From Synechococcus sp. UW140 (lineage in GTDB: Bacteria > Cyanobacteriota > Cyanobacteriia > PCC-6307 > Cyanobiaceae): 12,595 bases of DNA. The notes beneath the pieces are model-generated. The model did not search any database. It saw nothing but the letters and a program-made list of their open reading frames with translations, and was not told where the DNA came from. Shown here piece by piece: positions 1 through 5,739 of the stretch (positions are counted from its first letter, which is position 1; each line of letters opens with the position of its first letter). The stretch covers positions 1 to 12,595 of the forward strand of contig CAMDWF010000034.1 in NCBI GenBank assembly GCA_945878795.1. The letters are read 5' to 3'. A program made the translations under genes and the position numbers.

Positions 1-82
1 GCAGTGGTTGCATGACTCTTGTTGAGAAGGTGCCATAGTTCAAGTGATATCGTCAATGGTAGATATAAGAACTTCTTGCTTT

Positions 83-104
83 GCCGCCAGATTGGCGGCT
101 TTTT
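83..104 (+). terminator. Rho-independent terminator of an upstream plus-strand gene
   Basis: A perfect 7-bp stem GCCGCCA/TGGCGGC with a 3-base loop (GAT) is followed directly by five T residues on the plus strand. The minus-strand reading of the same hairpin lacks a T run, so the terminator works left to right. All three plus-strand frames close within the first 41 bases, so the gene it serves ends at or before the left edge of the window. Confidence 0.7.
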
Positions 105-149
105 CATGTCCGCAGAAGCACTGGAAAGGGCTTATTTTTCGAGGTGCCC

Positions 150-614
150 ATCAATAATTGCGACCAGATAGAGGAAACCTTTCTGCAAGGGGATGTAGGT
201 GATATCAGTCGCCTAGACCTGATCGATAGACGTGATCTGCTTGAGATCAACCAGGCACGGAAATCGCTTGGCTGGATCGCCAGGAACTGTAGTACGAGGT
301 TTCTGATAAATCGCTCGTAACCCCATGCGGCGCATGAGGTTACGTACTCGGTCACGACTGATCGGAATGCTTTCGTTGGCCAGGTAGTCAACCATCCGCC
401 GGCTTCCGGTCGCTGGATCCTCAAGGTAGAGGGCGTCGATCCTGGCCATGATGCGGAGCGTAGTCTCACGCACGGGAATTGGCTTGTAATACAGGGTTGA
501 GCGTGGCAATCCAAGCAGCTCACACTGCCGGCTGACAGAGAATTGGCAATCTTCATGATCAACCAATTTTCGTAGGTCATGGGCATCACAACTGCCGAGA
601 TTTTTTTGAGCCAT
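150..614 (-). pseudogene. IS3-family transposase OrfB, truncated with an amber codon
   Basis: The ATG-initiated frame at 614 reads through a well conserved HTH_21 region (FSVSRQCELLGLPRSTLYYKP, GSRRMVDYLANESIPISRDRVRNLMRRMGL, then YQKPRTT). It reaches SIDQV followed by TAG at 213-215, then ATDITYIPLQKGFLYLVAIID. The family normally has DQVW-x-TDITYIP, so the TAG replaces a Trp TGG by one base change. Only the first DDE aspartate (in TDITY) remains. A complete OrfB is about 270-280 residues, and only about 155 codons are recognisable here. It is non-functional. Confidence 0.8.
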
Positions 615-871
615 TCCAGTTCCATCTGCAATCTGCCAATTTGCTGAAATAACTCCGATTCCTTGGCCTGACTATCGTCATTCTCCTTCCGCTTCTTTCC
701 AGAGCTAAAGAGTTCACTGGCCCCCTCTAGCAACTGTTTTTTCCACTGGCTCACCTGGATTGGATGCACCGCATGGTCGGCGGCAATCTACTGAAGAGTC
801 TTCCGGCCGCTGATCGCTTCCATGGCGTCCTTGGCTTTGAACTCTGGACTATGGGTTCGTCGGTTGCTCAT
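596..871 (-). pseudogene. IS3-family transposase OrfA (helix-turn-helix), interrupted
   Basis: Translation from ATG at 871 gives MSNRRTHSPEFKAK, then a segment reading GRKTLQ-stop-IAADHAVHPIQVSQWKK. This is the typical IS3 OrfA helix-turn-helix followed by a leucine-zipper-like segment (LFQQIGRLQMELEWLKK). The stop is a TAG at 788-790 where the family usually has Glu (GAG), so one G-to-T change explains it. OrfA runs into a run of seven A residues (minus strand, 601-607) and OrfB lies in the -1 frame from there. This is the classic programmed -1 frameshift arrangement used to make the OrfAB fusion transposase. The OrfA frame stays open past this point, so its natural stop is not evident. The gene is dead because of the nonsense codon near its N terminus. 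Confidence 0.75.
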
Positions 872-970
872 CGTTGGGAGGCCCTTGGTTGGGGCGGTGC
901 CCCGCCTCAGAGGTTAGCGATGGTTCCTGTCCTGAAAAGCCAGACCAGCTCAGTTTACTCGGCTAACTAT

Positions 971-1036
971 TTGCTGAGCCGCAACGCCGTTCGAGACGAA
1001 CGACGTTCGGCTCGCAGGCGTTGTCGGCTCCAGCAA
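971..1036. repeat. Imperfect palindrome 1 (18-bp stem with two bulges)
   Basis: TTGCTGAGCCGCAACGCC at 971-988 pairs with GGCGTTGTCGGCTCCAGCAA at 1017-1036: eighteen base pairs with two unpaired single bases on the right arm. Inside lies a second hairpin, CGTTCG-AGA-CGAACG (988-1002), followed by another copy of CGTTCG-GCTC. This second copy can compete for the left arm, so alternative folds exist. The function is unknown. It resembles a folded recombination site or structured RNA more than a terminator, as there is no T run. Confidence 0.65.
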
Positions 1037-1038
1037 AA

Positions 1039-1103
1039 TGTTGCTCTGCCGTGCAGGTAGTCTAAGCACTGACTACAACCGTGGAAACACGGTCAGAGCA
1101 ACA
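1039..1103. repeat. Imperfect palindrome 2 (three-way-junction-like)
   Basis: TGTTGCTCTG at 1039-1048 is a perfect 10-bp complement of CAGAGCAACA at 1094-1103. Enclosed are two further hairpins: GTAGTC/GACTAC (1057-1062 with 1071-1076) and CCGTG-GAAA-CACGG (1079-1092), the latter with a GNRA-type loop. Its outer arm (TTGCTCTGCCG) resembles the outer arm of palindrome 1 (TTGCTGAGCCG), so the two may be related units. The function is unknown. Confidence 0.6.
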
Positions 1104-1430
1104 GGTCTTAGACGGATCCGCATAATATCCCCTTCTCCGGCGATTTGGCCGCATAAAAGCGGGAGGCAAACGGCAAGCACCCGTGAGATCGCTTGCGATG
1201 ACAAGCAATTCACGCAAGTCGGAAGCAATCCGGGTTTGATGGGAGGATCCGCCTATAAGGGTTCGCCATGCTACAAATGGCCAGGAGGGCAGGTCGTGTT
1301 CAGGGACTGAAGTTCAGCACATGCGTCTGTAAATCATCGTGATTTCTGATGTCATTTAAGCCATAAAGTTATCTCGGCAGATGGGTCCGAAACGAACATC
1401 GAAACCGGTGATGGTGTCATGTTCTGCTGA

Positions 1431-1550
1431 CTCTAGCGAAGAGTAACCTTCCAATTAGTCGAACAAGTTCTTCACAGGAACGCCCGTGCCCGAAAAGCAG
1501 AGCGCTCCGCTCATGATTTCATCGTCTCGCCTGACGAGTGCAGGGTCCAT
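1431..1550 (-). pseudogene. DUF433-family antitoxin-like fragment with a stop codon
   Basis: The minus-strand frame from ATG 1550 reads MDPALVRRDDEIMSGALCFSG, then TGVPVKNLFD, a TAA at 1455-1457, then LEGYSSLE. DUF433 proteins carry the pattern RDPEIMxGxPVFxGTRVPVxxLxDYLExGxSLxEF, so the stop sits exactly where the family has Tyr (TAC/TAT). After SSLE the similarity ends, so the C-terminal half is missing. DUF433 proteins are small DNA-binding antitoxins, usually paired with a DUF5615 (PIN-like) toxin; no toxin is visible here. The match is by eye to the family consensus. Confidence 0.6.
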
Positions 1551-1662
1551 ACGCACCTTGAATTTCTCAACTCTAGAGCGTGGGGCGCCGCAGATCTGCT
1601 TTTTGAGACTTAGTCAATATAAGCAAAACCTCTCGCAAGACCTGCCCCTGATTGTCTCCTGA

Positions 1663-1722
1663 GCCCTTGAGCGCCGGCTTGGCATCCCCGAAGACCATGG
1701 CTGTCTGGTGCAATTCGAACAG
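1663..1722 (-). pseudogene. 60-bp relic copy of the pntB 3' region
   Basis: The minus strand reads LFELHQTAMVFGDAKPALKG, against LFERPQTAMVFGDAKAVLNG at residues 439-458 of the intact PntB encoded to the right (bases 4076-4135). By hand alignment 50 of 60 bases are identical and there are no gaps. Similarity ends sharply at both edges: the remaining 17 codons of PntB are not found after it, nor the preceding KRSLGAGY segment before it. It is in the same orientation as pntB, so it forms a direct repeat bracketing the hipBA/TacAT islet. Confidence 0.85.
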
Positions 1723-1754
1723 GTCATGCCTCAGGCCTCTGCGGTTCTGATCCC

Positions 1755-2020
1755 TCATCCGCCTGGCTGGAAAGACGGGAGGGCACGAAGGGGCAGGAAC
1801 AACCGTTCCGGGCGGCCAGGCAAAGGCTTGAAGCCCATCTCGGCATAGAAGCGATGCAGACGAGTTCGGTCCTCTTCCCCGCCCTCTGCCGTCACATCCA
1901 AGAGCAACAGCCGCACACCCAGGATCTGCCCCACCCACAGGCAAATCGGCTGTGCCAATGGCATGGGCATTGATGGCGTAGAAACCGAGAACAACCGGGT
2001 GTAGCGCACCAGATCAGGAG
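1755..2020 (-). pseudogene. Broken GNAT-family toxin (TacT-like)
   Basis: Two frames together give a shortened Gcn5-type acetyltransferase. The first reads HPVVLGFYAINAHAIGTADLP, the N-terminal beta strands of TacT-like toxins. After a frame change near 1920 the second reads GVRLLLLDVTAEGGEE followed by HRFYAEMGFKPLPGRPERLFLPL, the C-terminal strands. The central segment with the acetyl-CoA pyrophosphate-binding motif (Q/RxxGxG) is deleted. TacT toxins acetylate aminoacyl-tRNA and are held by a DUF1778 antitoxin encoded just upstream, which is the arrangement here. Without the cofactor motif it cannot be active. Confidence 0.7.
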
Positions 2021-2250
2021 CGCACGACCTGGTTCTGATGCAGCTGCCAGGCCTCTAGCAGCGCCGGGGTTGGTGTGGACGCTTTGTCGAGGGCAGCGAG
2101 CAGGGCCTGGTGATCACCCTGATGGAGCAGGGTCTGCTGCCTGCTGCTGAGCAATTCCTGGGCGCGGGCATAGGCCGACATCACCACGAAGGCGGAGGTC
2201 TCAATCCCCATCAGGTCAGCGGCGGCCTCGGCCAGCAGCCCATTCATGGG
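2014..2250 (-). pseudogene. DUF1778-type antitoxin remnant (TacA-like), N-terminally truncated
   Basis: The frame reads AEAAADLMGIETSAFVVMSAYARAQELL, then LHQGDHQALLAALD and TPALLEAWQLHQNQ. This matches the central and C-terminal part of DUF1778 antitoxins (the AAxLxGxxxSxFVVxSAxxxA helix and the toxin-wrapping tail). The family's N-terminal ribbon-helix-helix start (about 20-25 residues, RLNLRLSxEAK-type) is absent; in its place is the hipA stop codon region only a few bases upstream. An ATG at 2247 could still start a 77-residue product, but it would lack the DNA-binding strand. The gene ends at about the point where the GNAT fragment begins, the usual overlap of TacAT operons. Confidence 0.65.
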
Positions 2251-2260
2251 GCCATCACCC

Positions 2261-3544
2261 CTACACCTCCGGATCCAGCTCCAGCCCTGGATAGAGGAAA
2301 GCGCGGCTGAGGCGTTGACAGTCGCCGGGGCTCACCGCGGCCTCGCGCAGGCAGGCTTCCCAGCTGGTCGCCACGGTGGTGAAGATCCGCGTGGCGATCG
2401 CTTCGGCTTCCGCCGGCTGCAGCAGAAACCGGCCCGCCGCGGCCTGAATCGCCCGGCTGTTGGCCCAGCGGCTGGGGCTGCGGTCCACCAGGCCACAGGC
2501 CATGGCCAGGTCCCGTCGGGTTTCGGCCTGCACGGGCGAGGGGGTGAGGTCGTAGGCGGGGCTGAGCTGCCAGCTGCGGGGTCGGGCCAGCAGCGCATGG
2601 TTGCGGGGATGGTCGTCGATGTTCGAGACCGCAGCGTTGAAGCAGATCCGGCCGAACAGCTCCCGCAGATCCACCGCCGGCTGGGCGCTGAAGCGGCGGA
2701 GCTCGTCGGCCAGCAGCAGATACGACCACTTGGCGCGATCAGTGGCGCTGTCCTCGGCCTGCAGCACGGTGAGGGCACTCACCATGCGATGGCGCCGGTA
2801 TCCCGCCTCGCTCCACTCGCGATCGAAGCGCTTCACCAGCAACACATCCGCATCGCCCACCCGGGTTAGACGACTGCTGGCCACCTGCAGCCCGCAGCGC
2901 CGTGCCAGCAACAGCAGGCCGTGCTCCACCCGCGGCTGGTTCCAGGTGTCCGAAGGCGCTGGGAACTTCGCCAGCCAGAGGGCCTGATCGGCCTCCACGG
3001 TGGTCTTGGGGCGGGCGCCCCCCATCGATGTGCCGGCCTGGCCAAGCAGCTCCTCCACCTGCTCCAGGGCCGAGCCTGCCCGATGGGGTTCTTCGCAGAG
3101 GATTGCGTCGGCAGCCTGCTTGATGCGTTCCAGATCGAGGGTGCGGTGGAAGCGACGCTGCGGCGCCGGCGGTTCCACGCCCCGGCCAAAGCCCACCGCA
3201 CCGCAGCGATCGTCCGGCCCGAGCAGCAGCAGATCGAAATCGCTGGGCTCCCCCAGGCCGCCATGGCGAGCGATCACCCGACGCCCCCAGTGATCCGGCA
3301 GGGCATCGCGCAGTGCCCCGAAAAAGCCACCCAGCCGGGCGGTCTCGAAGGGGCCCTGGCGCAGCTTCAGCTGAACCGGATCGAGCTCCACCGCGTCCGC
3401 CCTCTCCCGATAGCTGCGGCCATAGACAAACGTGCCCACCGGTTGGCCCTGCCGATCGCTACTCAGCGAAAACCGGCCGGCCGTGACGAACTCCGTGCTG
3501 CCGGGCAAGACCACATAGACGTAGCACTCAGCCTGCGGTGGCAT
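2261..3544 (-). CDS. hipA: HipA-family serine/threonine kinase toxin
   Basis: The 427-residue product has the HipA plan. The N-terminal subdomain (residues about 1-115) is followed by SMGGARPK (173-180, the ATP-loop region equivalent to SVAGAQxK of E. coli HipA), LAKF with Lys193, and VKRFDR at 237-242. The catalytic loop is NIDDHPRN (308-315; D310 and N315 align with E. coli D309 and N314), and the metal-binding YDLTPS has D332. HipA-type kinases phosphorylate a translation component (GltX in E. coli), halting growth unless neutralised by HipB. All key residues are present, so it appears intact. It lies 38 bases downstream of hipB on the same strand, the usual order. The substrate in this organism is unknown. 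Confidence 0.9.
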   Translation of the reverse strand: MPPQAECYVYVVLPGSTEFVTAGRFSLSSDRQGQPVGTFVYGRSYRERADAVELDPVQLKLRQGPFETARLGGFFGALRDALPDHWGRRVIARHGGLGEPSDFDLLLLGPDDRCGAVGFGRGVEPPAPQRRFHRTLDLERIKQAADAILCEEPHRAGSALEQVEELLGQAGTSMGGARPKTTVEADQALWLAKFPAPSDTWNQPRVEHGLLLLARRCGLQVASSRLTRVGDADVLLVKRFDREWSEAGYRRHRMVSALTVLQAEDSATDRAKWSYLLLADELRRFSAQPAVDLRELFGRICFNAAVSNIDDHPRNHALLARPRSWQLSPAYDLTPSPVQAETRRDLAMACGLVDRSPSRWANSRAIQAAAGRFLLQPAEAEAIATRIFTTVATSWEACLREAAVSPGDCQRLSRAFLYPGLELDPEV

Positions 3545-3582
3545 GGTCGGTCTGGGCCGCTGGGACTACAGCAAGGTGGGGT

Positions 3583-3924
3583 TTAGAAGTCGTCTTCAAA
3601 GCGATGGCGGCGGGGGGCCTGGCCCGGTTGACGGGCCGCCTCCAGGGTCTTGCCCTCCCCATCCCGGTCTGGATCGGCCACCTCCGCCAGCTGATCGAGC
3701 AGCCCCAGCACCCACAGCGCCCCGAGGTAGGCGGCGATGGAGGTGCCGGGTTTACCGCGCTCCACATCGGCCACGGTGAAGCGGCTCACGCCCATCCGTT
3801 CGGCCACATCCTCCAGCCGCCAGCGGCGCCGCAGCCGGGCGGTGCGGATGTTGCGCCCCAGCCGCTGCAGGGCCTGCTCCACGGCCGCCGGGGGGTGCTG
3901 GACGATGGGACTGAGCTTGGGCAA
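3583..3924 (-). CDS. hipB: HipB-like XRE-family antitoxin/repressor
   Basis: The 113-residue protein has a Cro/CI helix-turn-helix at about residues 23-77 (LGRNIRTARLRRRW, LEDVAERMGVSRFTVADVERG). A charged, Pro/Arg-rich tail ends in FEDDF. It should bind HipA and repress its own operon from the two repeat sites upstream. The chosen start is TTG at 3924, since no ATG or GTG precedes the HTH in this frame before a TAA upstream; no clear ribosome binding site is seen, so the start is uncertain. The next gene on the strand is hipA. The protein is longer at its N terminus than many HipB proteins, and the first 15 residues may not be translated. Confidence 0.85.
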   Translation of the reverse strand: MPKLSPIVQHPPAAVEQALQRLGRNIRTARLRRRWRLEDVAERMGVSRFTVADVERGKPGTSIAAYLGALWVLGLLDQLAEVADPDRDGEGKTLEAARQPGQAPRRHRFEDDF

Positions 3925-3946
3925 GGCAAGCGGAATGGCAAAAAGA

Positions 3947-3963
3947 TGTTGCCTGATGCCACC
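3947..3963. promoter_or_regulatory. hipBA operator-like site, proximal copy
   Basis: TGTTGCCTGATGCCACC shares its first 12 bases exactly with the distal site beginning 31 bases further on. It is a degraded half-palindrome (GTTGCC...GCCA). It sits 23 bases upstream of the proposed hipB start, where a repressor would block transcription. Confidence 0.55.
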
Positions 3964-3977
3964 TTAAACCGTTTATG

Positions 3978-3995
3978 TGTTGCCTGATGGCAACA
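3978..3995. promoter_or_regulatory. hipBA operator-like site, distal perfect palindrome
   Basis: TGTTGCCTGATGGCAACA is a perfect 7-bp inverted repeat around TGAT. Its first 12 bases recur 31 bases away (about three helical turns), placing two sites on the same face of the DNA just upstream of hipB. In E. coli, HipB binds paired palindromic operators in its own promoter. The same role is inferred here. Confidence 0.6.
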
Positions 3996-4021
3996 CCGCT
4001 GATGGCCCCCCATCCCCCCCC

Positions 4022-5449
4022 TCAGACCCCCACCTTCACCTTGCCGACGCCCATGCTGCGCAGCTCGGAGAGCAGGCCGTTGAGCACCGCCTTGGCATCA
4101 CCGAAGACCATGGCGGTCTGGGGTCGCTCGAACAGGGCATTGGAGATGCCGGAGTAGCCGGCGCCGAGGCTGCGCTTGACCACGAACACCTGGCGGGCCT
4201 GGTCCACCTCCAGCACGGGCATGCCGTAGAGGGGGCTGCTGGGGTCGCTCTTGGCGTCGGGATTGACGACATCATTGGCGCCGAGCACGATCACCACATC
4301 GGTGCGGGGGAACTCGGGGTTGATGGTGTCCATCTCCAGCAACTGCTCGTAGGGCACATCGGCCTCGGCCAGCAGCACATTCATGTGGCCGGGCATGCGA
4401 CCCGCCACCGGATGGATGGCATAGCTGACCTCAACGCCGTGGTTTTCGAGCAGCTTGGCCAGCTCGCGCAGGGCGTGCTGGGCTTGGGCCACCGCCAGGC
4501 CGTAGCCCGGCACAAACACCACCCGCTCGGCCTGCTCCAGGGCCATGGCGCATTCCTCGGCGCTGCAACTGGTGATGCGGCTGTAGCCCGCCTCGCCGCC
4601 GGCACCACCGCCACCGCTGAGGGCACTGGCACCGAGGGCACCGCCAAATAGCACCGACAGCAGCGAGCGGTTCATGGCCGTACACATCACCTGGGTGAGG
4701 ATCAGGCCGGCCGCACCCACCATGGCGCCAGCCACGATCAGCAGCTGGCTGCCGACGACAAAGCCGGCGGCGGCGGCGGCCACACCGGAATAGGAATTAA
4801 GCAAAGAGATGACTACCGGCATGTCGGCGCCACCGATCGGCAGGGTCACACCCACCCCCAGCAGGCTGGAGCTGATCACCAGCAACCACAGCGGCAGGCC
4901 GGCGGGATCGCCCGGCAGCAGCACGGCCCCGATCAGGGCCGCCACCGCCAGGGAGATGTTGACGACGTGGCGCAAGGAACTCTGGGTCCAGGCGGGGGTG
5001 CTGAGCCAGCCCTGCAGCTTGGCCATCGCCACGATCGAGCCCGTGAAGGTGATCGCACCGACAAACACCGAGATGGCGATCGACACCAAGGCCACCATGC
5101 CGGCGCCTTCGGCATCAAACAGGGCCACGCCTACGGCCACCAGCAAGGAGGCCAGACCGCCGCAGCCATTGAACAGGGCCACCACTTCGGGCATGGCCGT
5201 CATCGGCACCCGCAGGGCGGTGATGACGCCGGCCAGGCCACCGGCGGCGGTGCCGACGGCGATCCACAACCAGGCCATCGGGCCGGGTCGGATTTCGATC
5301 AACAGGCCCAGCACGGCCAGGCCCATGGCCACCGCCGCCAGCTGGTTGGCGCCGCGGGCGGAGCGCACCTTGGAAAGGCCCTTGATGCCCAGGCCCAGCA
5401 GCAGCACCGCCACCAGGTCGATGCCATCGGTCAGTAATTCAGTCGACAT
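4022..5449 (-). CDS. pntB: NAD(P) transhydrogenase subunit beta (membrane and NADP-binding)
   Basis: The 475-residue protein has a multi-helix membrane domain II part (residues about 1-270, many Gly/Ala/Leu segments). A Gly-rich linker (278-288) leads to domain III, which binds NADP(H). The signature motifs GYGLAVAQAQ (315-324), GAND (390-393) and KRSLGAGYSG (425-434) are all present. With PntAA and PntAB it couples proton movement across the membrane to hydride transfer between NADH and NADP+. Its ATG shares one base with the pntAB stop (TGATG), implying translational coupling, and a GGGAG sequence lies upstream. A 60-bp piece of its 3' region (4076-4135) is duplicated at 1663-1722. The length is normal for the family. 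Confidence 0.97.
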   Translation of the reverse strand: MSTELLTDGIDLVAVLLLGLGIKGLSKVRSARGANQLAAVAMGLAVLGLLIEIRPGPMAWLWIAVGTAAGGLAGVITALRVPMTAMPEVVALFNGCGGLASLLVAVGVALFDAEGAGMVALVSIAISVFVGAITFTGSIVAMAKLQGWLSTPAWTQSSLRHVVNISLAVAALIGAVLLPGDPAGLPLWLLVISSSLLGVGVTLPIGGADMPVVISLLNSYSGVAAAAAGFVVGSQLLIVAGAMVGAAGLILTQVMCTAMNRSLLSVLFGGALGASALSGGGGAGGEAGYSRITSCSAEECAMALEQAERVVFVPGYGLAVAQAQHALRELAKLLENHGVEVSYAIHPVAGRMPGHMNVLLAEADVPYEQLLEMDTINPEFPRTDVVIVLGANDVVNPDAKSDPSSPLYGMPVLEVDQARQVFVVKRSLGAGYSGISNALFERPQTAMVFGDAKAVLNGLLSELRSMGVGKVKVGV

Positions 5450-5739
5450 CAGTTGTCTCCCTTGCGGCGGAACATGGCTAGCATGCGGTCGGTGATCAAG
5501 AAGCCACCAACCACGTTGAAAAGGGCGAAGCCCAGGGAAAGGGCGCCGATCAACAGCAGGGCCTGGTTGTCACCGGCCTTCTGGATAAGCGTGAGCGAAG
5601 CCAGCACGGTGATGCCGCTGATGGCGTTGGCGCCGGACATCAGCGGCGTGTGCAGGGTGGGGGGCACCTTGCCGATCAACTCAAGACCCAGCAGGCTGCC
5701 GAGCAGCAGCACCCACAGGGCCTGGGAAAGGGAACTCAT
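5449..5739 (-). CDS. pntAB: NAD(P) transhydrogenase alpha subunit, membrane part
   Basis: The 96-residue protein has about three hydrophobic helices and the conserved PPTLHTPLMSGANAISG stretch (residues 26-42) of the membrane segment that in E. coli is the C-terminal part of PntA. In cyanobacteria and some alpha-proteobacteria it is a separate gene, as here. It starts at ATG 5739, overlapping the pntAA stop (TGATG), with GGAGG seven bases upstream as a strong ribosome binding site. It forms the proton channel with PntB. Confidence 0.95.
   Translation of the reverse strand: MSSLSQALWVLLLGSLLGLELIGKVPPTLHTPLMSGANAISGITVLASLTLIQKAGDNQALLLIGALSLGFALFNVVGGFLITDRMLAMFRRKGDN

Larger units (their letters stand above)
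150..952 (-). mobile_element. Degraded IS3-family insertion sequence
   Basis: This is a minus-strand remnant of an IS3-family element with an OrfA (HTH_Tnp_1 type) and an OrfB (HTH_21 plus the start of the rve/DDE domain). OrfB similarity stops after the residues YLVAIID at base 150; beyond that the frame reads unrelated sequence and soon stops. The right boundary is tentative: the minus-strand sequence from 952 begins TGAGCTGGTC, which fits the TGA...CA ends common in this family, but no partner inverted repeat survives at the truncated left side. The transposase cannot be functional, because the second and third DDE acidic residues are absent and there are two internal amber codons. Confidence 0.8.
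953..1430. other. Region without a convincing gene, rich in inverted repeats
   Basis: No open frame here shows recognisable protein family similarity. It holds two adjacent imperfect palindromes (listed separately) and smaller hairpins: CCGC/GCGG around 1151-1165, and an overlapping set around 1180-1215 (CGTGA/TCACG, GCTTG/CAAGC). A plus-strand open frame ending with TGA at 1310 has a protein-like tail (...SNPGLMGGSAYKGSPCYKW...) but no ribosome binding site or family match that I recognise. It could be a fragment of a lost gene. Confidence 0.4.

Noticed and set aside
963..1030. Integron attC site
   Set aside because: The bulged hairpin and GGCTAAC/GCGTTG sequences recall attC, but the right core (GTTGTCG) does not fit GTTRRRY and the left core does not fit RYYYAAC; no integrase is nearby.
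2246..3586. Plus-strand open frames opposite hipA (207 and 221 codons)
   Set aside because: Antisense shadows of hipA with no recognisable domain.
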